Assembly: GCA_017432285.1 (NCBI GenBank)
Contig: JAFRJM010000042.1
Location: forward strand, 95,979 to 159,978
Source of the DNA: Oscillospiraceae bacterium
Lineage (GTDB): Bacteria > Bacillota > Clostridia > Oscillospirales > Ruminococcaceae
DNA length: 64,000 nucleotides
Direction of reading: 5' to 3'
The notes under the pieces are model-generated. The model searched no databases and was not told the DNA's origin. It saw nothing but the letters and a program-made list of their open reading frames with translations. This document shows, piece by piece, positions 26,564-35,188 of this stretch (the first letter of the stretch is position 1; the number at the start of each line of letters is the position of its first letter). The translations under genes were made by a program, and so were the position numbers.

Positions 26564-27859
26564 TTATTCGTATCTCAGTGCTTCGATAGGATCAAGATTA
26601 GCAGCCTGTACAGACGGCAGTAGCCCGAAAACGATTCCGACAACTGTTGAGAACACAACAGATACCGCTATTGCCGGGACACTGATCGCGACAGGGACAG
26701 ACGCAACAAAATGAATTACATATGCCAAGCCTATTCCTACTGCTACTCCCAAGATACCGCCTATACTGGTCAAAACAGCTGCTTCGGTAAGGAACTGCCC
26801 GAGTATACGGTTTTTTCTTGCTCCAAGAGCTTTCTTCAGACCTATCTCCCTTGTCCTCTCTGTAACGGATACTAGCATTATATTCATAACTCCGATTCCG
26901 CCAACGAGAAGGGATATTCCTGCAATCCATATGAGCATACTGTTGGTGCTCTTGCTCAGATCCTGTATGTTCTTGGCCTGCTCTAGAAGATCGTCAGCTT
27001 TGTACTTGAACTGCATCTCTCCAGTGCTGCTGTCAGCAGTTTCACTGATTCCCAATGCACTGTTCAGAAGTTCTGCAGCTCCTCTTCCTGCATTAGTCAT
27101 GCTCTCAGTATCCTTGGCTTTTATTACCACTGCCTCCGGTTCATCGAACTGGAACAGAATCGGCCAACATGCAAGAGGAACATACAGTTTTGCAGAAGAG
27201 TTCCCCATATATGTGTAATAGTCCTCTATCGACTCAATAGTGGGCTGGAACTGAGATAAAGTATCAACCACGCCTACCACAAGGAATGTCTCCTGCCCGA
27301 TATCTATGACTTTTCCGATAGGCTCTTCGCTGCTGAACATAGACTTGGCTGTGGAGCGGTCAATAATGACTACTTTGGAAAAATGATCATAATCATGCTG
27401 TGTAAAGAGTCTTCCCTTTACAACCTGCATTCCCACAGTTGAGAAATAATTCTCATCCACTCCGAGCAATCCGCACCCCTGAAGAACGGTGCCGTTATAT
27501 GAAACGTTGCTGACATAGTTTCTAGTGACGAACCTGGACGCTGAAATGACTTCAGGCATTTCGATTATCTGCTGAAGGGTATCCGCAGATACTGGATACA
27601 GTCCGTCCGGTATGCTACCGTAGTCAAATTCGTAATCCCACTCCCCCTGCTTGATCTTTACGGATACTGTATTTGTTCCACCACCGATAAGGTTATTCTT
27701 GATCTGCTCGTTCGTCCCTTTGATCGTCGAGACGATAGCAATAATAGCTGCTATTCCTATGATTATTCCTAGCATTGTGAGGAAAGATCTCAGTTTGTGG
27801 GTAAATATGCCGCGGAAAGCAAGCTTGATGTTTTCTCCGAAACCGCTACGTCTTACCAT
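26564..27859 (-). CDS. MacB-type ABC efflux permease
   Basis: This 431-aa membrane protein has one N-terminal helix ([21 protein letters not shown]), an extracytoplasmic MacB core domain (about residues 45-300), and three C-terminal FtsX helices (about 308-420) with the typical [20 protein letters not shown] loop. It lacks the fused ATPase of Gram-negative MacB; the ATPase is the separate gene at 29799-30494. It is the last gene of the four-gene efflux operon and overlaps the adaptor gene by 7 nt. Confidence 0.93.
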   Translation of the reverse strand: MVRRSGFGENIKLAFRGIFTHKLRSFLTMLGIIIGIAAIIAIVSTIKGTNEQIKNNLIGGGTNTVSVKIKQGEWDYEFDYGSIPDGLYPVSADTLQQIIEMPEVISASRFVTRNYVSNVSYNGTVLQGCGLLGVDENYFSTVGMQVVKGRLFTQHDYDHFSKVVIIDRSTAKSMFSSEEPIGKVIDIGQETFLVVGVVDTLSQFQPTIESIEDYYTYMGNSSAKLYVPLACWPILFQFDEPEAVVIKAKDTESMTNAGRGAAELLNSALGISETADSSTGEMQFKYKADDLLEQAKNIQDLSKSTNSMLIWIAGISLLVGGIGVMNIMLVSVTERTREIGLKKALGARKNRILGQFLTEAAVLTSIGGILGVAVGIGLAYVIHFVASVPVAISVPAIAVSVVFSTVVGIVFGLLPSVQAANLDPIEALRYE

Positions 27860-29802
27860 CCCGTCACCCCGGATTCGTAATCCGCTTTAGCCCCTTCTAC
27901 CGCGTTCTTTCCATACGGAAAAGCTATATAGTCTTCAAGTGACAAACCCCCATACACCTCAATGTAATATCCGCCGTAAAGGATCCTGCCCACTTCGATA
28001 TACTGCTTGACCATCTTGCCGTTCTCATCCGCTTTTAGAACATAATTCCGTCCGTTTTCTTCTCGTATAAAGCAGCTTTGAAGCGCAAACTCCGCTTTAC
28101 TTGAAGGCGTATCTGATAAGAATGTAATCTCCCCTCCATCCCAAGGCTGAAGTTCATCATCGCAGTCCAGCGAAGCTATGAACGGATAATATGATACATT
28201 CCCTCCGTCGCCGGAATAACTCATACTGTATTCAGCAGGATATGGAGATACTTTTGTGATCGTTCCGGTATATGTCATACCGTTTGACCACATCATTACA
28301 GAGATCTGATCTCCGACTTTTATGGTATTCAGCTGGTTTTCAGAAATAGTGCTGGTGATCTCATAACCGTTTCCACTCTTGACCTGTATCAGGGCCTGAT
28401 CCCCCTGAGGAGCATATGGATCTCCCACTGCTACAACAGTTCCGTCATGAGCAGCACGAACGATACCGTCTGTCGCAGTTTGTTTGGCTTTTCGCCAATT
28501 CAATTCTGCTTGTGACACATTTATATCCAAATCACGAATCAGTTGTGTCTGATCAAGCACCATCTCGTTGATCTCTTCCTGCGAATACATATTCTGCTCA
28601 GGAATCTCAACTGGATCCGGATATGCATTCTCCCGTTTTGTCATAACAAATAAGTTTTGAGCATGTTCAAATACGGACTGCCTGGAGTCATCGAATACGA
28701 TTTCCCCGGATGGAAGCATTTTAAAGATATCCTCAAAAGAAAAATATCCTCTATGGGGATTATCAAATGTTTCCTTTATCCATGCATCCCTATGAATGCC
28801 ATCCTCATCCTCTTTTGTTCCAACTGTAGCTATCAAAACGCTATCCAAACCCTGATAGCTCTCCCATATCTGGAATATGAAATACCTTTGAGGTTCAACA
28901 GTAGATTCTTCATATTCTATTTCTTCATCAGAATCTGTGGAACCGCTTGACTCACGTTCCGGTTTCGACTCTAGTTCTGGCTCTGGCTCCGGCTCCGGCT
29001 CTGGTTCCGGTTCCGGCTCTGGTTCAGGTTCCGGTTCCGGCTCTGGTTCAGGTTGCGGTTCAGGCTCTGGTTGCGGTTCAGGTTCTGGTTCCGGTTCCAG
29101 TTCAGGTTCCGGTTCAGGTTCCGGTTCAGGTTCTGGTTCAGGTTCCGGTTCTGGTTCAGGTTTTACCTTTGGAACCGTGTTCGGTAAGATTGCTTTTTCA
29201 TCATAGTTTAATAAATAGATCATCATCTCACGTGATATCTCAGTATTTAGATTCACGTCTATGACAAATGGGTTTTCTTTTGTTCCTTCTCCTCTGATTG
29301 AATCTGCTTCAAAACGATCGGTTGAAAGGTCATCTACCAGAAGCACGTTAACCCTAGTTTTATAGATTTTATAAACCGGATCAGGAACAACATAAGGCTT
29401 GAATGTCTTAATATATTCGAGACGTTCGCGGGCTTCCTTGAGATCACGTCTTGCCATTTCGTATCTTATCCGATAACTCTCTGCCTGCAGCTTAGCTTGT
29501 GATGCGTCATATTGCATCAAGGGATCGCCTTCTTTTACCTGGTCACCTTGCGACACATAGATTTTGGAAACAAGCATGCTTGTGTCAAGATACACCATTT
29601 GTGTTCCGCCCTGACTTATCTGACCATACCCTGATGCACCAGATTCGATCCATGTATCAGCTATACTCATGACCTGCATAACAGGCGTTGTCTTTCCGCT
29701 GGAAACATATGCACGCGCTCCGAACATGCCTCCGATAAGTGCTGCAATTACAATCAGTGAAATAATTACTGTTTTAATCCTGGAGGAACTCTTTTTGTTC
29801 AT
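27853..29802 (-). CDS. Efflux adaptor (HlyD/MacA-like) with Glu-Pro repeat insert
   Basis: This 649-aa adaptor has an N-terminal anchor helix (residues about 11-30), a lipoyl-like half ([19 protein letters not shown]), helical hairpin parts, and the second half with [19 protein letters not shown] and a C-terminal barrel. It is about 270 residues longer than the second adaptor at 30535-31671. The extra length holds a region (about 115-210), a Glu-Pro dipeptide repeat (about 212-282), and a further domain (about 290-395). EP repeats form stiff rods and are used to span cell walls. It overlaps the ATPase gene by 4 nt. Confidence 0.88.
   Translation of the reverse strand: MNKKSSSRIKTVIISLIVIAALIGGMFGARAYVSSGKTTPVMQVMSIADTWIESGASGYGQISQGGTQMVYLDTSMLVSKIYVSQGDQVKEGDPLMQYDASQAKLQAESYRIRYEMARRDLKEARERLEYIKTFKPYVVPDPVYKIYKTRVNVLLVDDLSTDRFEADSIRGEGTKENPFVIDVNLNTEISREMMIYLLNYDEKAILPNTVPKVKPEPEPEPEPEPEPEPEPEPELEPEPEPEPQPEPEPQPEPEPEPEPEPEPEPEPEPEPEPEPELESKPERESSGSTDSDEEIEYEESTVEPQRYFIFQIWESYQGLDSVLIATVGTKEDEDGIHRDAWIKETFDNPHRGYFSFEDIFKMLPSGEIVFDDSRQSVFEHAQNLFVMTKRENAYPDPVEIPEQNMYSQEEINEMVLDQTQLIRDLDINVSQAELNWRKAKQTATDGIVRAAHDGTVVAVGDPYAPQGDQALIQVKSGNGYEITSTISENQLNTIKVGDQISVMMWSNGMTYTGTITKVSPYPAEYSMSYSGDGGNVSYYPFIASLDCDDELQPWDGGEITFLSDTPSSKAEFALQSCFIREENGRNYVLKADENGKMVKQYIEVGRILYGGYYIEVYGGLSLEDYIAFPYGKNAVEGAKADYESGVTGW
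28965..29164 (-). repeat. Glu-Pro dipeptide-coding repeat inside the adaptor gene
   Basis: About 66 codons of alternating Glu and Pro, with occasional Gln or Leu, are encoded on the minus strand. On the plus strand the DNA reads as repeated GGTTCC/GGCTCT/GGTTCA hexamers. Such a short-period repeat is prone to length change by replication slippage. Confidence 0.9.
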
Positions 29803-30494
29803 TTGATTCCTCCTATTTCTTCTTTATTGGCAGCTGTAAGAATGCCATCGTTCATGAGCAGTACTCTCTGAGCATAACTGGCAACACCACGCTCGTGAGT
29901 GATCATAACAATGGTCGTCCCCTGCTTGTTCAATTCACAGAACAGTTCCATCAACTGTTCTCCACTCTTAGAATCAAGAGCACCTGTAGGCTCATCAGCA
30001 AGCAGAATGCTCGGATTGTTAACCAGTGCACGAGCTACTGCAACTCTCTGTTTCTGACCGCCGGACAACTGTGTAGGAAGAAAATCTGCTCTATCTGAAA
30101 GATTTACTCTCTCCAATGCTGCACGGGCACGCTGTTCACGCTCTTTGGCCGGCACGTTGGCATAGATCAAAGGGAGCGCAACATTTTCGACGGCTGTTTC
30201 CCTTGGAAGAAGATTGAACTGCTGAAAAACAAACCCAACGCCTCTATTACGCAGGTCAGATAATTGATCATCATTCATTGAAGAAACATCTTCACCGTTG
30301 AACAGATATGACCCGCTCGTAGGACGATCCAGACATCCGATAATATTCATCAAAGTAGATTTGCCGCTTCCAGAAGGTCCCATTATCGAAACAAATTCAC
30401 CCTTGTCTACGGATAAGCAGACATCATGAAGCACGGGGACATCAAGTTCCCCGTTTTTGTATGTTTTATAAAGATTGTTAATCTCTATAATCAT
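29799..30494 (-). CDS. MacB-type ABC efflux ATPase
   Basis: This 231-aa ATPase has Walker [11 protein letters not shown]-loop [22 protein letters not shown], signature [15 protein letters not shown], Walker [13 protein letters not shown] and H-loop MITHERGVA. It powers the permease encoded two genes downstream. It lies between the two adaptor genes, 40 nt after the first and overlapping the second by 4 nt. Confidence 0.95.
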   Translation of the reverse strand: MIIEINNLYKTYKNGELDVPVLHDVCLSVDKGEFVSIMGPSGSGKSTLMNIIGCLDRPTSGSYLFNGEDVSSMNDDQLSDLRNRGVGFVFQQFNLLPRETAVENVALPLIYANVPAKEREQRARAALERVNLSDRADFLPTQLSGGQKQRVAVARALVNNPSILLADEPTGALDSKSGEQLMELFCELNKQGTTIVMITHERGVASYAQRVLLMNDGILTAANKEEIGGIK

Positions 30495-30534
30495 TCAGTT
30501 AATCCTTCCGATAATAATTTGCTTCATATTTCTG

Positions 30535-31671
30535 TCATGCTCCGTAATAGACTTCTTCATCGATTTCCGGCTCATTATAGACGTATTCTGTTGTCGTTTT
30601 CTGGCCTTCCTTGATAGTACCGTCCGGGAAAGCTATATAATCATTTATCGACAGACCTTCAAGGATCTCCCAGCTGCCTATCTCTTCATCATAATTGCCA
30701 AGCTTTATATGCTTCTTAGTGATCTTTCCCTTATTGTCTGCCCAGACATAAGGATCTTTTGAATCAGCGTCCTCTATATATCCCTCATACAGCCATAATC
30801 CGCTCTTTCCTGAACTATCAGCCAATTCAACGATGACATGCTGTCCAAGGAACAATCCCGAACTGCTGTTTAGATCCACATAAAAATAATATTTGGAACT
30901 CTGATTTCCGCTGTCCATTCCATAGTAGTATTCACCTTCCGTTTGTGCCGTCTGACCGGTATCGATCCTCGACACAAAACCATCCCAGGTAGTATTGTCA
31001 ACTCTGCTTTTTATGACTACTTTTGTCCCTTGGGAGAGCTGTGAGATGTTCATCTCGTTGACTTTCCCTTTTATGACAAAGTCACCTGTTTTCATGACGG
31101 AAATATAAACATTGCTAGTTCCTGTACCGTCTGAAACATATTTCACAGTCCCTTCCACCGAGGAAGTGACATACGCATTCTGTAAAGATATCTCCAAACT
31201 GTTCAGTTCGTTTCTTAAAGCCTTAATCCTGTACTCCGTCTGAAGGTTTTCGTTTCGCAGCTGCTGTCTGTACAGATCATCAGTGGTTACAGCTATCAAT
31301 TCATTGTTACTGGTGATAGACGCTTGTTCCCTCTGTATATCCAATTTCTTCTGTGCGATATCTAGATTGATCGAATCTGTATCATACGAAAACAACGGGT
31401 CTCCGATCTTGACTGAATCACCCTCTTTGACGAATGTTTCCTTCAGCGTCTTGGACGTATCCAGCTGATAATCTACAGTTTGTTGCGCTTCAACTACTCC
31501 GCTGAATCTGTTCGCAACACCCATGCCGAAATCCACAAACGAACTTACAGGCATGATGTACACTGCATTTCCGGATGATTTGTTACCTAAGAAATACCAT
31601 GCTCCAGCACCGCCTGCCAGCAGTACAAGAATCAACACAACAGCTATTAACGCTTTTTTCTTTTTATTCAT
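30535..31671 (-). CDS. Efflux adaptor subunit (HlyD/MacA-like)
   Basis: This 378-aa protein has a basic start MNKKKKALIAVVLILVLLAGG with one anchor helix, a lipoyl-like motif (VKEGDSVKIGDPLFSYD), a helical hairpin of about 90 residues, and barrel domains (VEGTVKYVSDGTG; INDYIAFPDG near the end). It connects an ABC exporter to the cell exterior. I chose ATG 31669-31671, with GGAG 7 nt upstream, over ATG 31695 and TTG 31707. It is the first gene of the operon, directly behind the promoter next to the integrated element. Confidence 0.88.
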   Translation of the reverse strand: MNKKKKALIAVVLILVLLAGGAGAWYFLGNKSSGNAVYIMPVSSFVDFGMGVANRFSGVVEAQQTVDYQLDTSKTLKETFVKEGDSVKIGDPLFSYDTDSINLDIAQKKLDIQREQASITSNNELIAVTTDDLYRQQLRNENLQTEYRIKALRNELNSLEISLQNAYVTSSVEGTVKYVSDGTGTSNVYISVMKTGDFVIKGKVNEMNISQLSQGTKVVIKSRVDNTTWDGFVSRIDTGQTAQTEGEYYYGMDSGNQSSKYYFYVDLNSSSGLFLGQHVIVELADSSGKSGLWLYEGYIEDADSKDPYVWADNKGKITKKHIKLGNYDEEIGSWEILEGLSINDYIAFPDGTIKEGQKTTTEYVYNEPEIDEEVYYGA

Positions 31672-31706
31672 CAAAAAACTCCAATAGTTTTTCATATTCT
31701 CCAACA

Positions 31707-31735
31707 ATTATGACAAAGCGAACCTTGAAAGACAA
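31707..31735 (-). promoter_or_regulatory. Promoter of the efflux operon
   Basis: On the minus strand TTGTCT (31730-31735) and CATAAT (31707-31712) are spaced 17 nt. The att core of the integrated element lies only about 17 bp upstream of the -35 box. Confidence 0.65.
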
Positions 31736-31738
31736 CCT

Positions 31739-31766
31739 GCTTAAGCGAAGATTAATGCTTTCTTAA
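31739..31766 (-). promoter_or_regulatory. Phased direct repeats upstream of the efflux promoter
   Basis: On the minus strand TTAAG, TTAAT and TTAAG recur at exact 11-bp intervals just upstream of the -35 box. Such helical-turn spacing is characteristic of OmpR/PhoB-family response-regulator sites. The first two repeats are part of the attachment core of the mobile element. The regulator itself is not in the window. Confidence 0.5.
31752..31766. other. Attachment site, left (attL core)
   Basis: TTAATGCTTTCTTAA, 15 bp, identical to the copy at 37488-37502 that follows the integrase gene. Confidence 0.85.
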
Positions 31767-31822
31767 TTTGGTGTACATTTTGTGTTCTTTTATCACTCTT
31801 TGTCTGTGCCATTTTCCCTAGA

Positions 31823-31849
31823 AAAAAGCGGGTTTTGTTCCCGCTTTTT
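31823..31849. terminator. Terminator after the repressor gene
   Basis: AAAAAGCGGG (31823-31832) and CCCGCTTTTT (31840-31849) form a 10-bp stem with T-runs on both strands. It separates the repressor from the left end of the element. Confidence 0.85.
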
Positions 31850-31913
31850 GTTTTATCTGCTTTTGTCTTTACCACTATAAAAGTGTTAAATTTGGTGTAT
31901 TTTGTTGCATGGT

Positions 31914-32519
31914 TTACAGTATATTTTCTGCGTTTATTATCACATCAATAATCTGTTCTATTTGTGTCAATCGTGATTGAAACTCTTTAAATGAAATAAT
32001 GTGTTCTTCCCACTCTTCATAATTATCTGACGTCATCTTTCTTATACTAACTTGTTTGATCTCAACGTCACGCACTATTGTTTCATGCTTTTTATTATGA
32101 AGAACATAAACCCCATCAGAAGAGCCATCAACAATATATACTCTTCGCCAATCATCATAAAAAACTTCTTTGGGATCAGACGGATAATAATCTTTGTAAA
32201 CCATTCCAAAATGAACAACATACCCAAAATTATTTAAAAAGAAATACCGCTGTGATGTAGTATGATATCCCGCAGAATGTGATAATTCTTTTTTGTTTGA
32301 TTTACCCAACAAATAAAACGGATTTACTCTGAATAACTCGCACAACTTTTTTATCGTTTCATTTTTGGGAAATGTTTTCCCGTTTTCATATTTAGATATC
32401 AGTTTCGCATTTACATCTATCATTTCTGCTAGTTGCTCTTGAGTTAATCCCGCTTCTTTACGCAGACTTTTTATCTTTTCACCGCATAAAATATTCTTTT
32501 GCTTGTTGAACTGATCCAT
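31914..32519 (-). CDS. CI-like repressor with N-terminal HTH
   Basis: This 201-aa protein has an XRE-type helix-turn-helix (residues about 12-66: IKSLRKEAGLTQEQLAEMIDVNAKLISKYENGK). Its C-terminal part (about 80-200) lacks the Ser-Lys peptidase signature of LexA/CI repressors, so induction by RecA-driven self-cleavage is not evident. It is divergent from the excisionase-like gene. The intergenic region holds three copies of an ACTAGAA-type motif that could be its operators. Confidence 0.85.
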   Translation of the reverse strand: MDQFNKQKNILCGEKIKSLRKEAGLTQEQLAEMIDVNAKLISKYENGKTFPKNETIKKLCELFRVNPFYLLGKSNKKELSHSAGYHTTSQRYFFLNNFGYVVHFGMVYKDYYPSDPKEVFYDDWRRVYIVDGSSDGVYVLHNKKHETIVRDVEIKQVSIRKMTSDNYEEWEEHIISFKEFQSRLTQIEQIIDVIINAENIL

Positions 32520-32540
32520 TCAAATAACCCTCTAAAACAT

Positions 32541-32611
32541 AACTAGAAAAATGCACTGGTGTTTTTTCTAGTTTTTCTTTTTTCATGGCGTTTTCATATA
32601 AAAACTAGAAC
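32541..32611. promoter_or_regulatory. Candidate repressor operators
   Basis: AACTAGAAAAA (32541-32551), its inverted form TTTTTCTAG with extra T (32563-32575), and AAAACTAGAAC (32601-32611) lie between the repressor and the excisionase-like gene. The inverted/direct arrangement in a divergent intergenic region is typical of phage-type switches. Confidence 0.5.
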
Positions 32612-32711
32612 AAATCATGCTTTGTCAGTATGTGTTTATTCTGTCTATATCTACTTAAAATTATATTGTGATATCACGTAACAAACAACACAAAAAAAGG
32701 AGCAACACTAA

Positions 32712-32906
32712 ATGAGAAAGACAACTAAATCAGAGAACAATAACAAACTTGCTGTTGATGTTATTACCCTTGCACAAATGCTAGAGTGTGGAACGCAAAC
32801 AGCACGACAGATTGGTGAAGATGCGGGAGCAACAATAAGGATCGGCAGACGTGTTTTGTTCAATGTTCAGCGGGTACAAGAATATCTTGATAGCATTTCC
32901 GCATAA
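32712..32906 (+). CDS. Excisionase-like DNA-binding protein
   Basis: This 64-aa protein has a helix-turn-helix of the excisionase/MerR-like type: ITLAQMLECGTQTARQIGEDAGATIRIGRRVLFNVQRVQEYLD. Such proteins bend DNA at attachment sites and steer the integrase toward excision. It starts a short operon with the replication genes. AAAGGAG precedes its ATG. A regulatory role instead of excision is possible. Confidence 0.75.
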   Translation: MRKTTKSENNNKLAVDVITLAQMLECGTQTARQIGEDAGATIRIGRRVLFNVQRVQEYLDSISA

Positions 32907-32953
32907 AAAAGAACATCTGCACCGCAGATGTTCTTACAGAAAGGAAACAAACA

Positions 32954-33721
32954 ATGAGCAGAACAATACCGCAAGAACGATACAGATCAATTACTACCGC
33001 ATTTTGGAGTGATCCTAAAGTATCGCAGAGTTTCACAGCAATAGATTGTCTTGTGTTCTTGTATCTGATAACTAATTTGCATGGCAATTTAAGTGGGTGT
33101 TTTGAAGTATCTATAAATGATATCTGCCACGAAACAAAGCTGAAGCAAGATCAGATCACTAAATCCATAAAGCATTTAGAAGAACTGGACGTTATCAGAA
33201 CTGATCCAAACACAAACGAAATACTGATATTAAATTTTTATCGGTATAACTGGGGAAACTCTAGCACAGTTAAAACGGGTGTACTCAAGATAGCAAAGCA
33301 TATTAAATCTGATACATTTAGAGATTATGTTCTATCTTTGTGTGATGCTAATGCAGATAGGGTATCGATACCTTATGTATACCCTATCGATAACCTATGC
33401 ATTAGCACTGTAACTGATACTGATACTGAAACTGTAACTGATACTGTATTATTATCTGACAAACCTAAAAAGAAAAAGTACGGAGAATACAAGCACGTAT
33501 CATTGTCTGATGATCAGTTAGAAAAACTGAAAGCAGAACTACCTAACAAGTGGGAGCAACGTATCAAAGCTGTTGATGAATACTGTGAACAAAAAGGAGT
33601 ATCGTACAAAAACTATTATCTAGTAATTAAAAGGTGGACAGACTATCCGAACACTAACAGCAACACAGAAGAACGCACATACAACACAGATAACTTAAAG
33701 GAGATGTTTAAAAAATGGTAA
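32954..33721 (+). CDS. Replisome-organiser-like replication protein
   Basis: This 255-aa protein has an N-terminal winged-helix-like part (residues about 8-100: TTAFWSDPKVSQSFTAIDCLVFLYLITN, with EVSINDICHETKLKQDQITKSIKHLEELDVI). Then comes a low-complexity Thr-Asp-rich linker (about 150-165) and a C-terminal segment (SLSDDQLEKLKAELPNKWEQRIK...YYLVIKRW) like those of phage DnaD-type replication proteins. It overlaps the DnaC-like gene by 7 nt. It is expected to bind the element's origin and recruit the helicase loader. Confidence 0.75.
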   Translation: MSRTIPQERYRSITTAFWSDPKVSQSFTAIDCLVFLYLITNLHGNLSGCFEVSINDICHETKLKQDQITKSIKHLEELDVIRTDPNTNEILILNFYRYNWGNSSTVKTGVLKIAKHIKSDTFRDYVLSLCDANADRVSIPYVYPIDNLCISTVTDTDTETVTDTVLLSDKPKKKKYGEYKHVSLSDDQLEKLKAELPNKWEQRIKAVDEYCEQKGVSYKNYYLVIKRWTDYPNTNSNTEERTYNTDNLKEMFKKW

Positions 33722-34428
33722 CTGAATGTCCTATTTGCGGAGAGCCTTTAAGCATAGAAAAGAAAATAGGAAACACTGTTTTCCCATTTCCCCGTGCTTG
33801 TAAATGTGTCAGAGTAAAACTAGAACATGAACGCATAGAACAAGAGAAAGCGGAACGATACGAAAAGTATCATGATGCTGTTGCAGGAATACCCGCAACC
33901 ATGAGAAACAAAACATTTGAAGCCGATCTTTACCCTAATTCAAAGGTATCTGTAATTGCTAAACAATATGTAGCGAACTGGAAAGAGAACAAGAAACAGA
34001 ATAAAGGGTTATTGCTTGTAGGTTTCCCACGAAACGGGAAAACATATATTGCTACCGCAATAGGAAACGAAATAGCGAAACAGTATCTAGACAGCGTATA
34101 TCTTGACAATTATCTTGATATGATCCGCAAAGTAAACAACTATAAGATATCTGATGATTTGTTTGAGCGGATAGAAAATGCTTCTTTACTGATAATTGAT
34201 GATCTGCAAAGAATTAAAGAGAAAGATAGAAGTACAACCTATGAAATAATCAATAGACGATATGTAACTAATAAGCCTTTTATCATTACAACAAACCTAA
34301 CAGATGCAGATATAAAAAACCTTATTAGCGAAGATGTGCAAAATGATCAAGTGTTTTCAAGAATACTACAAGTGTGCGAACCTATAGGAGTATCAAATCC
34401 GCTACTAGTAAACAGTATCTATCAGTAA
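33715..34428 (+). CDS. DnaC-like helicase loader
   Basis: This 237-aa AAA+ ATPase has an N-terminal Cys cluster (CPICGEPL...CKC, residues about 5-30), a Walker A variant GFPRNGKT near residue 103, and a Walker B LLIIDDL near residue 159. It loads the host replicative helicase at the origin. The P-loop reads G-F-P-R-N-G-K-T rather than the common G-x-x-G-x-G-K-T; the catalytic Gly-Lys-Thr is intact. Its 3' end is duplicated 337 bp downstream. Confidence 0.88.
   Translation: MVTECPICGEPLSIEKKIGNTVFPFPRACKCVRVKLEHERIEQEKAERYEKYHDAVAGIPATMRNKTFEADLYPNSKVSVIAKQYVANWKENKKQNKGLLLVGFPRNGKTYIATAIGNEIAKQYLDSVYLDNYLDMIRKVNNYKISDDLFERIENASLLIIDDLQRIKEKDRSTTYEIINRRYVTNKPFIITTNLTDADIKNLISEDVQNDQVFSRILQVCEPIGVSNPLLVNSIYQ
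34386..34428 (+). repeat. Direct repeat, copy 1 (3' end of dnaC-like gene)
   Basis: This 43-bp segment encodes the last residues of the DnaC-like protein (SNPLLVNSIYQ and stop). It is 39/43 identical to 34723-34765. Confidence 0.85.
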
Positions 34429-34722
34429 ACAGTTAAGAAATAAAAAAGATCCTTCTATTGGTCCAAGGTGAAGAGAGTTATTAAACAATAACTCTGTCCG
34501 ATCCTTATCCAATCTAGAAGGATTTCTTTCTGATAAGAGAAGATTATCAAAAGGTGGAGCAGGCCAGAACATTGACCACTTCTACCACCTTTTAATCTGT
34601 TGAAGTAAAGGAATATAGCCGTGTCACCACCAATTGGTGCCATGTCTATAAGCATTACCTCTTATATAAAGATTAATGAATAACAGCGTATTTGTCAATG
34701 TGCTGGATCTTTGAATAACTTT

Positions 34723-34765
34723 AGGAGCATCAAATCCACAACTAGTAAACAGTATCTATCAATAA
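34723..34765 (+). repeat. Direct repeat, copy 2 (dnaC 3'-end remnant)
   Basis: This is a second, diverged copy of the dnaC-like gene's 3' end (four differences, including V to A and L to Q codons), still in a readable form with the same stop. It bounds the first structured block on its right side. Confidence 0.85.
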
Positions 34766-34833
34766 AAAAAGAGTTTGGCACTTTCAAGACTAGGAATTAC
34801 CGACACAATCGGATTAACCAGTATGCCAAACTC
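34764..34833 (-). terminator. T-tailed hairpin closing the structured region on the minus strand
   Basis: GAGTTTGGCA (34771-34780) and TGCCAAACTC (34824-34833) form a 10-bp stem with an internal CCGA/TCGG hairpin. On the minus strand it is followed by seven T (34764-34770). It could end a transcript coming from the TerS-like gene. Confidence 0.6.
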
Positions 34834-35188
34834 AATAATTGTTAGGCTGATATTTTCAAGACTATGGATTACCGATAATAGTGGCGCTGACACAAAGTCA
34901 CGGGGATTAGCCCCTACTATCCACTAACACCAAAAGTGTATCGGAATTACAAGGATATCAAGCCTCATAAATAGAATAGTTATTCACTGAAAATAAGTCA
35001 ATACTATAATTTCCACGTAACAAACATACCGACTATTTCACAATAAATATGTGGCTCGGTTCTACATACCAAGCCACATATAACAATGGTGAGTTAATCA
35101 ACAGCAGGGGCGACACATCTATAGATGGTGGCAAACCTACCTTACCATAGTTAATCATTACTATAGAGAATTTGTCTTTCCAAGTCAA

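Larger units (their letters stand above)
34429..35188. ncRNA. Gene-free, heavily structured region: candidate large ncRNA or origin
   Basis: About 750 nt with no supported gene. Nested perfect stems: 34449-34457/34515-34523 enclosing 34474-34482/34487-34495; 34549-34557/34585-34593; 34771-34780/34824-34833; a branched unit 34844-34853/34955-34965 that encloses 34872-34877/34939-34944, 34879-34884/34921-34926, TGAC/GTCA and GGGG/CCCC hairpins; 35047-35056/35072-35081; and 35086-35093/35141-35148 with one G-U pair, enclosing CATCTATAGATG. The block TTTCAAGACTA-G-ATTACCGA occurs twice (34782 and 34854). The density is far above that of ordinary intergenic DNA. Size and phage-like setting recall GOLLD/ROOL-type RNAs, but I cannot assign a class. 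The strand is undecided: G-U pairs favour plus, the T-tailed hairpin at 34764 favours minus. Confidence 0.6.

Noticed and set aside
28965-29164. Short-period repeat array as a possible CRISPR
   Set aside because: Units are hexamers without unique spacers and they keep the adaptor reading frame.
28937-29206. Plus-strand ORF of Ser-Gly repeats
   Set aside because: It is the other strand of the Glu-Pro repeat of the adaptor gene; no ribosome binding site or family support.
34455-34655. 66-aa minus-strand ORF inside the structured region
   Set aside because: It runs through the nested hairpins, has no ribosome binding site, and has no protein-like composition.
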